A DNA stretch of 60,128 bases, taken from positions 1 to 60,128 of the forward strand of contig JAVBXM010000250.1 of NCBI GenBank assembly GCA_030824585.1, given 5' to 3'. Shown piece after piece: positions 34,082 to 42,265 of this stretch. The notes below the pieces were generated by a model. The model was given only the letters and a program-made list of their open reading frames with translations. It was not told where the DNA came from and did not search any database. This DNA comes from Phaeospirillum sp. (lineage in GTDB: Bacteria; Pseudomonadota; Alphaproteobacteria; Rhodospirillales; Magnetospirillaceae). Within the stretch, counting starts at the first letter, position 1. Each line of letters opens with the position of its first letter. The position numbers and the translations under genes were made by a program.

Positions 34082-34273
34082 ATGATTGTTCAAGGGACGT
34101 GCGGGGCTTGCCGCCATTATGAGGATGGCCAGTGCCGGAGAGCCGGTTCACCGTTCGGTGGCCGCGCGCTGTGGGCCATGGCGTGCCTTTCTTGCGACGG
34201 CTACGAGCGTAGCGCGGTTCCCGCCACGCCCGTTTCGCCGGAGGCGCTGGCCGCCGTCAGCCGGCTCCGATAG
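34082..34273 (+). CDS. Small Cys-rich protein, zinc-ribbon-like
   Basis: A 63-residue product with a CGAC motif, a middle Cys in DGQC, and ACLSC near the centre, so two CxxC pairs plus one Cys. This spacing suggests a small metal-binding fold. The family is not recognised. ATG 34082 follows a GGAGGATG stretch and is preferred over longer frames starting at 33992. It ends three bases before the stop of the convergent CoA-transferase gene. The final CLSC resembles the CLAC of the small protein at 48626. Confidence 0.6.
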   Translation: MIVQGTCGACRHYEDGQCRRAGSPFGGRALWAMACLSCDGYERSAVPATPVSPEALAAVSRLR

Positions 34274-34276
34274 GCT

Positions 34277-35788
34277 TCATCGCGGCACCGAGAAGTCCAC
34301 CGGCACCGCCGGGCCGTCCGGCTCGGCGGGCATGATCGGCCAGACCGGTTCATGGGCGGCCATGGGCGGGCTGGGCAATTCCCAATAGGCCCGGGTCTCC
34401 CCGAAGCGGGCCACCGGCCCCAGGAAGCGCAGGCGGCCCTCGGGGGTGTCGCGGGTGATTTCCAGGGCGCGGATGGTCTCGGGCGGCACGGTGATGCCGT
34501 CCGGCTTGGGGCTGACGCGACCCAGGGACTGAATCCACATGGCGGTGCGCGACAGCGAGACCCGCACATGGTAGCTGCCGCCCTCGTCGGCCCGGCGCAG
34601 CAGGGCCACCGCCATGCCATAGGCCGCCAGATAGCCGGTGATGTAGTCGTTGGGAATGACCGGGCTGACCCGGGGCTCGGCAAGGGTGCCGTCGGCCACC
34701 GCCATGCCCGATGCCGCCTGGGCCAGTTGCTCCCAGCCGCGGCGGCCGCCCCATGGGCCGCCTTCGCCATAGCAGCTGAGCGACATACAGATGATGCCGG
34801 GCCGCAATTGCGCCGCCTCGGCCGCCGAGAACCCCAGCCCGGCCACGGCGCCGGGACGGTAGTTCTGGGCGAAGATGTCCGCCTCGGCCAGCAGGGCGCG
34901 CATGCGTTTGGCCTCGGCCTCGCGCTTGAGGTCCATCACGGTGGACAGCTTGCCGTGGCCGGTGTCCAGGATGAAGGCGGGAATGATCGGCCGGTCGGGC
35001 GGGCGGATGCGCAGCACCGTGGCTCCCTGTTCGGCCAGGGTGCGGGTGGCGGTCGGTCCGGCCAGCACGTCGGTGAGGTCGACCACCCGGATGCCCGACA
35101 GGGGGCGGGCGGCGGGGCGCAGCGGCTCGGGCGGGCTGTCGCCGATGCGCTCCACCGTCACCACCGGCTGGGCGGCCAGCCAGATGCCCTGGGGATGGGC
35201 CAGCCATTCCTCCGGGCGGCGGCCCACGGTGCCGCACAGGCCGCGCCCGGCGATGGCGTCCTCCAGCTCGAAGGCGTTCCACTCGGCCACCTTGGCGCGG
35301 ATGCGGTCCAGGGAATTGGGACAGTCCAGAAGCTCCAGCAGGCCGTTGCGCAGATGCGGATAGCCGGCGTGGAGGTGGATGGACCGGCCGTCGCGGCAGG
35401 GATGGAAGTTGGTCAGCGGATAGGCGATATCGGTATAGGGCACGGCATAGCCGCGCCGGGTCATCAGCATCACCGATTCCAGGGATACCGCCGCCGCTCC
35501 GGCGTCGACGCTCACCGCCTGGCGCCGGCCGCTGCGCTGGCGCCAGATCTCGGCGATGGCGGCGCCATGGGCGGCCAGGGCCGCCGCCGCCGCCTCGCCC
35601 ACCCGGTGGACGGTGGGGAAGTACGGGTCGCCGCCGGTGATGCCGGTGGTGCCGCCCGGACGGTTGGCCAGCCCGCCCAGGGTTAGCAGATCATCGAGGG
35701 TCTTGGCCGTGCGGGGGAATGACGCCGCCTGCTCCGACATCGCGCAGTTGTCCACTGATAATGCTCCCAAAGGTAATTCATACGCCAT
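34277..35788 (-). CDS. Family III CoA-transferase-like protein with unusual two-part layout
   Basis: The 503-residue protein carries a CaiB-type opening in the middle (SGIRVVDLTDVLAGPTATRTLAEQGATVLRI from about residue 231), not at the start. It then runs through NYRPGAVAGLGF and MSLSCYGEGGPWGG to HVRVSLSRTA. In standard members that last motif reads VDVSL with the catalytic Asp; here the position is Arg (R409). The N-terminal 220 residues contain QAVSVDAGAAAVSLES (D95), which looks like the catalytic segment of a second, incomplete CaiB unit. Activity may use D95 or be lost. The start could be 35788, GTG 35755 (GGGAG upstream) or ATG 35740. No acyl-CoA gene adjoins. Confidence 0.75.
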   Translation of the reverse strand: MAYELPLGALSVDNCAMSEQAASFPRTAKTLDDLLTLGGLANRPGGTTGITGGDPYFPTVHRVGEAAAAALAAHGAAIAEIWRQRSGRRQAVSVDAGAAAVSLESVMLMTRRGYAVPYTDIAYPLTNFHPCRDGRSIHLHAGYPHLRNGLLELLDCPNSLDRIRAKVAEWNAFELEDAIAGRGLCGTVGRRPEEWLAHPQGIWLAAQPVVTVERIGDSPPEPLRPAARPLSGIRVVDLTDVLAGPTATRTLAEQGATVLRIRPPDRPIIPAFILDTGHGKLSTVMDLKREAEAKRMRALLAEADIFAQNYRPGAVAGLGFSAAEAAQLRPGIICMSLSCYGEGGPWGGRRGWEQLAQAASGMAVADGTLAEPRVSPVIPNDYITGYLAAYGMAVALLRRADEGGSYHVRVSLSRTAMWIQSLGRVSPKPDGITVPPETIRALEITRDTPEGRLRFLGPVARFGETRAYWELPSPPMAAHEPVWPIMPAEPDGPAVPVDFSVPR

Positions 35789-35906
35789 AATGGGCGCATA
35801 GATCGTAGGTAGGGAGCATCCTAGCGCTGCTTTTGGAAAAACAGAAGGATTCTATGGAAATCGTATTATCGGAAATATACATCCATTTGATGCGCGGGCC
35901 GTCGCA

Positions 35907-35938
35907 CGCTCCGGGCAACGGCTTCTTTGCCCGGAGCG
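35907..35938 (-). terminator. Perfect 12 bp hairpin after the outer membrane protein gene
   Basis: CGCTCCGGGCAA (35907-35918) and TTGCCCGGAGCG (35927-35938) form twelve perfect pairs with an eight-base loop, starting nine bases past the stop codon on the minus strand. No T-run follows, so it may act with Rho or protect the 3' end. Confidence 0.6.
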
Positions 35939-35946
35939 CGATCGAT

Positions 35947-36504
35947 CTAGTAGGCGTAGCCGATCTTCAGCGTGGTCATCCAGTTGTCGACGCTGGACGC
36001 GCCGCCGACCCGTTCGTCGCCGGTCCACTGATAGCGGCTCTCCAGGCCGATCATCAACTGGCCCGCCGTGTAATAGGCGCTGGCGCCCAACTGGGCGGTC
36101 CACATATCGGGGCTGGGCCCCGCATCCGCGTGGGTGAAGGCCCAGCCCACGCCCGGCCCGCCGCCGACCCACAGGTTGTCGACGATGGGGATCATGTAAT
36201 GGGGATTGAACTCCAGGGTCTGGAGTTCCAGCCCGCCATGGTCGAAGCGGTTGTAGCTGAACTGATCGCGGATCTTGCCATAGGGCAACTGGAACAGCGG
36301 ATCGTCGATGGCCAGTTCCAGCCCGCCGGCCAGACCGCTGCCGATGGCGGAATCGGGAACCATGGCGCCCATCTTCAGGGCCACGGTGGTGTTGGCGGAC
36401 CAGCCGGGCTGGGAGGCGGCGGGAAAGGCCCACTCTCCACCCAGGGCTGGCAAGGCGATGGCCGTCAGGGCAAGGGTGGCGGCGACAAGAAGGCGTTTGC
36501 GCAT
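35947..36504 (-). CDS. Small outer membrane beta-barrel protein
   Basis: The 185-residue product has a signal peptide (cleavage after about residue 22, ALGGEW). It then shows alternating beta strands such as NTTVALKMGAMV, LWVGGGPGVGWAF, AQLGASAYYTAG and LMIGLESRYQW, and ends TLKIGYAY, with a C-terminal aromatic residue typical of outer membrane barrels. Size suggests an eight-strand barrel of the OmpW/OmpA-like superfamily. No catalytic signature could be assigned. It is monocistronic, with a strong hairpin after it. Confidence 0.8.
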   Translation of the reverse strand: MRKRLLVAATLALTAIALPALGGEWAFPAASQPGWSANTTVALKMGAMVPDSAIGSGLAGGLELAIDDPLFQLPYGKIRDQFSYNRFDHGGLELQTLEFNPHYMIPIVDNLWVGGGPGVGWAFTHADAGPSPDMWTAQLGASAYYTAGQLMIGLESRYQWTGDERVGGASSVDNWMTTLKIGYAY

Positions 36505-36703
36505 GGCGAACCTCCCTCGTTCGGGTGGAACGCGCTCCTATCCGAAGAGTCTGGGCCTTGCCGGGCTTGCCTTCAATGAACCGCCTCACAAATCGGCATT
36601 GCAGGAATAGCGGGCCTGAGCGCGGCGAAAGACGGGCGGCCGGCGCAAAGAATCACCGGAACGGGCGTTGCGCCGCGGGGACCGTTCCGCCAATATCCGG
36701 CTC

Positions 36704-38983
36704 ATGTCCGATCCTTTCGCTCTCGACGACGAGGCGGCGGCGCCGTCTCCTTCGCCCCGCGCCGCCGGCCCCCGGCCGGTGCCGCTCGACGCTCCCTGGC
36801 TGCAGAGCCTCAATCCCGAGCAGTTCCAGGCGGTGACCACCACCGACGGGCCGGTGCTGGTGCTGTCGGGGGCCGGAACCGGCAAGACCAAGGTGCTGAC
36901 CTCGCGCCTTGCCCACATCCTGGCTTCCGGGCTGGCCCAGCCCTGGCAGTGCCTGGCGGTGACCTTCACCAACCGGGCGGCGCGCGAGATGAAGGAGCGG
37001 GTGGGCCAACTGGTCGGCCCGGTGGCCGACGGCATCTGGCTGGGCACCTTCCACTCGCTCTGCCTGCGCATCCTGCGCTCCCACGCCGAGGCGGTGGGGC
37101 TGGGCGGCGATTTCACCGTGCTGGATTCCGACGACCAGATGCGGGTCCTCAAGCAGGTGATGGCCGACACCCACGTGGACCCCAAGGCCATGCCGCCCCA
37201 GGGGCTGATGGCCACCATCCAGCGCTGGAAGGACCGCGCCGTCACCCCCGAAAAGGCCTCGGCCGAGGGCGGGGCGGACGGGCAGGCCAAGGCGCTGTAC
37301 CGGGCCTATCAGGAACGGCTGCGGGCACTCAACGCCTGTGATTTCGGCGATTTGCTGCTGCACGTGCTGACCGTGTTCCTGACCGATGCCGAGGTCCTGG
37401 CCCGCTGGCAGGCCCGCTTCCGCTACCTGCTGGTGGACGAGTACCAAGACACCAACGTCGCCCAGTATCTGTGGCTGCGCCTGCTGGCCCAGACGCACCG
37501 CAACATCTGCTGCGTCGGCGACGACGACCAGTCCATCTATTCCTGGCGCGGCGCCGAGGTGGGCAACATCCTGCGCTTCGAGAAGGACTTTCCCGGCGCT
37601 CGTGTGGTGCGGCTGGAAAGCAACTACCGCTCGACGCCCCACATCCTGGCGGCTGCCTCCGCGCTGATCGCCAACAACGCCGGGCGGCTGGGCAAGACCC
37701 TGCGCCCCGGCCTGGTCCACGATTCCGACGTCATCGAGAAAATCCGCACCAAGGCGGTGTGGGACGGCGAGGCCGAGGCAAGGCTGGTGGTCGAGGAGAT
37801 CGAGACCCTGCAGCGCCGGGGCGAAAGACTCGCCTCCATGGCCATCCTGGTGCGCGCCGGCTTCCAGACCCGCGAGTTCGAGGAACGGCTGATCACCACC
37901 GGCATTCCCTATCGTGTCATCGGCGGCCCGCGCTTCTACGAGCGCCTGGAGATTCGCGACGCCATGGCCTATCTGCGGCTGGTGGTGTCGGCGTCGGACG
38001 GGCTGGCCTTCGAGCGCATCGTCAATACCCCCAAGCGCGGCCTGGGCGAGGCGGCCATCCAGACCATCCACATGGTGGCCCGCGCCGGGCAGGTGGCGCT
38101 GTTGGAAGCCGCCCGCCGGCTGGTCGGCACCGACGAGCTGAAGCCCAAGGCGCGCCAGGCGCTGGCCCGTTTCATCGAGGATATGGACCGCTGGCGCTCC
38201 TTGCTGGATTCCATGCCCCATGCCGAACTGGCCGCCACCATCTTGGACGAATCCGGCTATGTGGACATGTGGAAGGCCGACAAGTCGGCCGACGCACCGG
38301 GCCGGGTGGAAAACCTGAAGGAACTGGTGGCGGCGCTGGAGGAATACGAGTCGCTGCCCAGCTTCCTCGAGCATGTGGCCCTGGTCATGGAAAACGATTC
38401 CCGGGCCGAACTGGACAGCGTGGTGATCATGACGCTCCACGGCGCCAAGGGGCTGGAATTCGACTCGGTGTTCCTGCCCGGCTGGGAGGAGGAGGTGTTC
38501 CCCCATGCCCGCGCGCTGGCCGAATCCGGCACCAGCGGGCTGGAGGAGGAGCGGCGCCTGGCCTATGTGGGCCTGACCCGGGCCCGCAAGCGGGTGCTGG
38601 TCTCCTTCGCCGCCAACCGCCGCATCTACAACCAGTGGAAATCGCAACTGCCGTCGCGCTTCGTCGAGGAACTGCCCGAGTCCCACGTGGAGCGCTCGGG
38701 CGAGCGCGGCCTCCATGGCGGGCTGGCGGAATCCAAGGCGGCCTGGAACGACCCCGCCTGGAGCCGGGCCCGCTTCGGCCAGCCCCGGCAGGCCGCCGCC
38801 CCCACCACCTGGAGCCAGGCCAAGCCGCGCGAGAGCGAGGGCGGCTTCAAGCCGGGCCAGCGGGTCTTCCACGAGAAGTTCGGCACCGGCACCGTGCTGT
38901 CGCTGGACGGCAACAAGCTGGAAATCGCCTTCGACAAGGCGGGGACCAAGAAGGTGCTCGACAGTTTCGTTTCTTCGGTCTAA
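36704..38983 (+). CDS. UvrD/PcrA/Rep-type superfamily I DNA helicase
   Basis: ATP-dependent 3'-5' helicase of 759 residues. Motif I is VLSGAGTGKTKVL, motif Ia is CLAVTFTNRAAREMKER, motif II is LLVDEYQDTN, motif III is CCVGDDDQSIYSWRGA, motif IV is RLESNYRS, motif V is IMTLHGAKGLEFDSVF and motif VI is RLAYVGLTRARKRV. The C-terminal 60 residues contain FKPGQRVFHEKFGTGTVLSLDG, the Tudor-like domain of PcrA/UvrD that contacts RNA polymerase. ATG 36704 gives the usual N-terminal length. Involved in repair and in clearing stalled polymerase. Confidence 0.94.
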   Translation: MSDPFALDDEAAAPSPSPRAAGPRPVPLDAPWLQSLNPEQFQAVTTTDGPVLVLSGAGTGKTKVLTSRLAHILASGLAQPWQCLAVTFTNRAAREMKERVGQLVGPVADGIWLGTFHSLCLRILRSHAEAVGLGGDFTVLDSDDQMRVLKQVMADTHVDPKAMPPQGLMATIQRWKDRAVTPEKASAEGGADGQAKALYRAYQERLRALNACDFGDLLLHVLTVFLTDAEVLARWQARFRYLLVDEYQDTNVAQYLWLRLLAQTHRNICCVGDDDQSIYSWRGAEVGNILRFEKDFPGARVVRLESNYRSTPHILAAASALIANNAGRLGKTLRPGLVHDSDVIEKIRTKAVWDGEAEARLVVEEIETLQRRGERLASMAILVRAGFQTREFEERLITTGIPYRVIGGPRFYERLEIRDAMAYLRLVVSASDGLAFERIVNTPKRGLGEAAIQTIHMVARAGQVALLEAARRLVGTDELKPKARQALARFIEDMDRWRSLLDSMPHAELAATILDESGYVDMWKADKSADAPGRVENLKELVAALEEYESLPSFLEHVALVMENDSRAELDSVVIMTLHGAKGLEFDSVFLPGWEEEVFPHARALAESGTSGLEEERRLAYVGLTRARKRVLVSFAANRRIYNQWKSQLPSRFVEELPESHVERSGERGLHGGLAESKAAWNDPAWSRARFGQPRQAAAPTTWSQAKPRESEGGFKPGQRVFHEKFGTGTVLSLDGNKLEIAFDKAGTKKVLDSFVSSV

Positions 38984-38994
38984 CACGCCCGAAT

Positions 38995-39094
38995 TGTCAT
39001 CCTGAACGAAGTGAAGGATCTCCGCTTGCTCCGGCGTTGCCGATGCGGGTGAGGCGGAGCAGAACGAGATCCCTCGGCTGCGCTCGGGATGACA
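38995..39094. repeat. Palindromic intergenic repeat, copy 3
   Basis: A 100 bp element starting TGTCATCCTGAACGAAGTGA and ending GCTCGGGATGACA, with GGATCTCCGC on the left and CGAGATCCCTCGG on the right. It fills the gap between the helicase gene and prmA and ends 21 bases before the prmA ATG, so it lies in the prmA leader. Confidence 0.82.
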
Positions 39095-39115
39095 GGATTA
39101 CAGAGAGAGACTGCC

Positions 39116-40015
39116 ATGCCCCCCGTTTTCCCCGACATCTGGCGCCTGCGCCTCACCGTTTCCATGGAAACCCTTCCGGTGTTCGAGGAGGTGTTCGAGC
39201 GCCATGCCGAGGCGGTGACCATGTTCATGGAGGACCGCTCGGGCATCTCGGACGGCGAGTGCGACTGGTTCCTCGAGGGTTTCTCCCGCACGCCGCCCGA
39301 CCGCGCCGCCATCGTCTCGGCGCTCTCCGCCGTGGCCGCCGCCAACGGCATCGACGCTCCGCCGTTGTCCGTGGAGATGCTGCCCAACGTCGATTGGGTG
39401 CTGGAGAACCTGCGCGACTTCCCGCCCATTTCCGCCGGGCGCTTCTTCGTCCACGGCTCCCATTGGGAGGGCAAGCCGCCGGTGGGCACCTACGGCATCG
39501 AGATCGACGCAGGCACCGCCTTCGGCTCGGGCGAGCACGCCACCACCAGGGGCTGCCTGCTGGCCCTGGATTCCCTGGCCAGGAAGCACCGGCGCCGGCA
39601 CGTGCTCGACCTGGGCTCGGGCTCGGGCATTCTCGGCATCGCGGCGGCCAAGTGCTGGGCCGCCATGGTCGTCTGCACCGATATCGACCCCTCGGCGGTC
39701 AAGGTCCTGGCCGGCAATGCCGCCAATAACGGCGTCGCCCGCTATGTCACCGCCGTGGTCAGCGACGGCTACCGCAATCCGGTGGTAGGCCGCGGCAAGC
39801 CCTATGACCTGATCTTCTCCAACATCCTGGCGCGGCCGCTCTGCCGCTTCGCGCCCGATCTCGCCACCCATCTGGCTCCCGATGGACTGGCGGTCCTGTC
39901 GGGCCTGCTGGAACGCCAGGAACGCATGGTCATGGCCAATCACGAGCGCCAGGGACTGACGCTGAAGAGGCGGATCGTCATCGATGGCTGGGCGACGCTG
40001 ATCATCGGACGCTAG
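39116..40015 (+). CDS. prmA: Ribosomal protein L11 methyltransferase
   Basis: Trimethylates ribosomal protein L11 using S-adenosylmethionine. The 299-residue product has GTAFGSGEHATTRGCL, the SAM motif VLDLGSGSGILGIAAAK and motif post-I VVCTDIDPSAV. The LIFSNILARPL segment takes the place of the NPPY-like motif. ATG 39116 is chosen because an upstream in-frame codon at 39089 lies inside the palindromic repeat. Promoter signals may be carried by the repeat or read through from the helicase gene. Confidence 0.93.
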   Translation: MPPVFPDIWRLRLTVSMETLPVFEEVFERHAEAVTMFMEDRSGISDGECDWFLEGFSRTPPDRAAIVSALSAVAAANGIDAPPLSVEMLPNVDWVLENLRDFPPISAGRFFVHGSHWEGKPPVGTYGIEIDAGTAFGSGEHATTRGCLLALDSLARKHRRRHVLDLGSGSGILGIAAAKCWAAMVVCTDIDPSAVKVLAGNAANNGVARYVTAVVSDGYRNPVVGRGKPYDLIFSNILARPLCRFAPDLATHLAPDGLAVLSGLLERQERMVMANHERQGLTLKRRIVIDGWATLIIGR

Positions 40016-40040
40016 TTCGGGTCCATACCTTAGACCTTAA

Positions 40041-40057
40041 GTCATAGTATATATGAC
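40041..40057. promoter_or_regulatory. Inverted repeat upstream of the PilZ chemoreceptor
   Basis: GTCATA (40041-40046) and TATGAC (40052-40057) are perfect inverted arms separated by GTATA, in an AT-rich stretch 64 bases before the chemoreceptor ATG. It could be an operator overlapping the promoter; no regulator can be named. Confidence 0.35.
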
Positions 40058-40120
40058 CTGAGAATCGGTCATACGACGGCATACTTATCCTGAATCATTT
40101 CCCGCTTTGGGGAGGGGTTC

Positions 40121-42127
40121 ATGGGCACCTTTCACCTTTCGCTGAAACTGAGGATTTTCGCGGCTGTCGGGCTGGTCGGGCTGGCGGCGGTCGCCATGGC
40201 CCTGGTGGGAATCCGCTCCATGGCGACCTATCACCAGCACGTGATGGAGATGCAGAACGCCTCCCAGCGCGCGGTGACCGGCGAGAAGGTCAACGGCCTG
40301 ATCAACGCGGTGGTGATGGATTCGCGCGGCGTCTACATGAGCCGCGACGCCAAGGAGGCGGAGAAGTACTCTCCCGCCATCTTGAAGAACGTGGCGGAGA
40401 TCAACCGCCTGATGGCCGAGTGGGCCGCCCTGGTGCCCGAGGCCGAGCGTGCCGCGTTCAAGCCGGTCGCCGAGCATGCTGCCCAGTTCGCCGCCTTCCG
40501 CACCGAGCTGGTGCGCCTGGGCCGCGAGGTGAGCACCGCCGAGGCCCGGCTCTATGGCGATAACGACGTCAACCGCGCCAACCGCCAGGCGCTGAACAAG
40601 CAGATCGAGTCCCTGGCCGCCGCCAATGCCGCCAAGGTCGCCGAGGTGGTCCATGGCCTGGACGATTTCTATGAAAGCCGTCTGCAGGCCATGATCTGGC
40701 TGGCGGTGCTGGGGCTTGCCGCCGGCATCGGCTGGGCGGCGTGGACCGCCTTCAAGCGGGTGTCGCAGCCCATCCACAACATCACCGGGACCATGCAGAA
40801 ACTGGCCGGCGGCAACCTGGCGGTGGATATTCCCTCGGTGGACGCCCACGACGAGGTCGGCGACATGGCCCGCGCCGTCCAGGTGTTCCGCGACGCCATG
40901 CGCGAGACCGAGGCCATGCGCGCCTCCCAGGAACGCGAACGCGAGACCTCCTACACGGAACGGGTCGCGGCGCTGCAGAGCATGGCCCAGACGGTGGAAC
41001 TGGAAACCCGCGCCGCCGTCGAGCAGGTGGCGGCCCAGACCTTGCTGATGGCCGACAATGCCGGCCAGATGGCCCATTCGGCCGGCGCGGTGGGCGGCAG
41101 CAGCCAAAGCGTCGCCGCCGCCGCCACCCAGGCCCTGTCCAACGCCCAGACGGTCTCCGCCGCCGCCGAGCAATTGTCGGCCTCCATCCGCGAGATCGGC
41201 GAGCAGATCGCCACCGCCGGCCGGGTGACTGGCGGCGCGGTGGCCGCCGCCGACAAGGCCCAGGACACCATCACCCGCCTGTCGGTGGCGGTGAACCGCA
41301 TCGGCGAGGTGGCCAACCTGATCCAGAGCATCGCCAGCCAGACCAACCTGCTGGCGCTCAACGCCACCATCGAGGCGGCCCGGGCGGGCGACGCCGGCAA
41401 AGGCTTCGCCGTGGTGGCCAACGAGGTGAAGAACCTCGCCAACCAGACCGCCAAGGCCACCGAGGAAATCTCGTCGCAGATCGGCGCGGTCCAGGCCGGT
41501 ACCGCCGATGCCGTCGCCTCGGTCACCGAGATCACCGAGGCCATCAAGGGGGTGGAGGACGTCTCGGTCAGCGTGGCCGGGGCCATCCGCCAGCAGAACG
41601 ACGCCACCCAGGAAATCGCCCGCAACATCGCCCAGACCGCCCATGCCGCGAGGCAAGTGGCGGAGCGCATCGCCGAGGTCTCGGAAGAGGCGGGCGCCAC
41701 CGGCCAGCGGGCCGCCCGGGTCAACGACATCTCGCTGGACGTGGCCCATTCCATCGAAAGCCTGAAAAGCGTCATCGTCCGGGTGGTGCGCACCGCCACC
41801 AAGGAGGTGGACCGCCGCAGCGCGCCTCGTTACGCGCTGGGGGTCAAGGGCTCGGTCGACCTGGATGGCGTGGAGGTTCCGGTGGTGTTCGCCGAAATCT
41901 CCGAACAGGGGCTGACCATCCAGGGCGAGGTCTGCCCGGTGGGCAAGGGCATGCGGGTCAAGGTGCGCATCGAGGGATGCTCGATGGCGCTGTCCATGGT
42001 CGGCCGCGAATGCGAGAACGGTCGCCTGCACGGCAATCTCGAACTCACTCCCGACGTGGAGGAGCGCTGGCAGGAGGAGTTCCAGCGCCTGATCGCCGGA
42101 CGCCGGCCCCTCCGCGATGCCGCTTAA
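40121..42127 (+). CDS. Chemoreceptor with C-terminal PilZ (c-di-GMP-binding) domain
   Basis: The 668-residue protein has TM1 at about residues 11-30, a periplasmic four-helix-bundle-like sensor, TM2 at about 190-210 and HAMP ([20 protein letters not shown]). The signalling domain has the conserved tip [27 protein letters not shown], and a PilZ domain covers about 564-660. The PilZ ligand motifs are RSAPR (RxxxR, residues 566-570) and EISEQG, where Glu replaces the usual Asp/Asn of [D/N]xSxxG. Such fusions let cellular c-di-GMP tune chemotaxis, as known for Azospirillum Tlp1. GGGGAGGGG precedes the ATG. The next gene makes or degrades c-di-GMP. Confidence 0.92.
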   Translation: MGTFHLSLKLRIFAAVGLVGLAAVAMALVGIRSMATYHQHVMEMQNASQRAVTGEKVNGLINAVVMDSRGVYMSRDAKEAEKYSPAILKNVAEINRLMAEWAALVPEAERAAFKPVAEHAAQFAAFRTELVRLGREVSTAEARLYGDNDVNRANRQALNKQIESLAAANAAKVAEVVHGLDDFYESRLQAMIWLAVLGLAAGIGWAAWTAFKRVSQPIHNITGTMQKLAGGNLAVDIPSVDAHDEVGDMARAVQVFRDAMRETEAMRASQERERETSYTERVAALQSMAQTVELETRAAVEQVAAQTLLMADNAGQMAHSAGAVGGSSQSVAAAATQALSNAQTVSAAAEQLSASIREIGEQIATAGRVTGGAVAAADKAQDTITRLSVAVNRIGEVANLIQSIASQTNLLALNATIEAARAGDAGKGFAVVANEVKNLANQTAKATEEISSQIGAVQAGTADAVASVTEITEAIKGVEDVSVSVAGAIRQQNDATQEIARNIAQTAHAARQVAERIAEVSEEAGATGQRAARVNDISLDVAHSIESLKSVIVRVVRTATKEVDRRSAPRYALGVKGSVDLDGVEVPVVFAEISEQGLTIQGEVCPVGKGMRVKVRIEGCSMALSMVGRECENGRLHGNLELTPDVEERWQEEFQRLIAGRRPLRDAA

Positions 42128-42208
42128 CCGGGAAGGAGGAATCGTCGGTTTTCGCCCCATACGGGAACAATTTGTCGCGATTTGTTGAAATGTTGGACAT
42201 GCGTGTCC

Positions 42209-42222
42209 TTGATGAGTATCAA
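42209..42222. promoter_or_regulatory. Perfect FNR/Anr-type box upstream of the GGDEF-EAL gene
   Basis: TTGATGAGTATCAA fits TTGAT-N4-ATCAA in all defined positions. Its centre is 50 bases before the ATG at 42266. If FNR acts at the class II position (-41.5), transcription would start near 42257 with a very short leader; no clear -10 box was found there, so the sign of control is open. Confidence 0.65.
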
Positions 42223-42265
42223 GGGCACGGGGGTAGGGCGTTGACCTGAGGTGGTTTGGGGGGGA

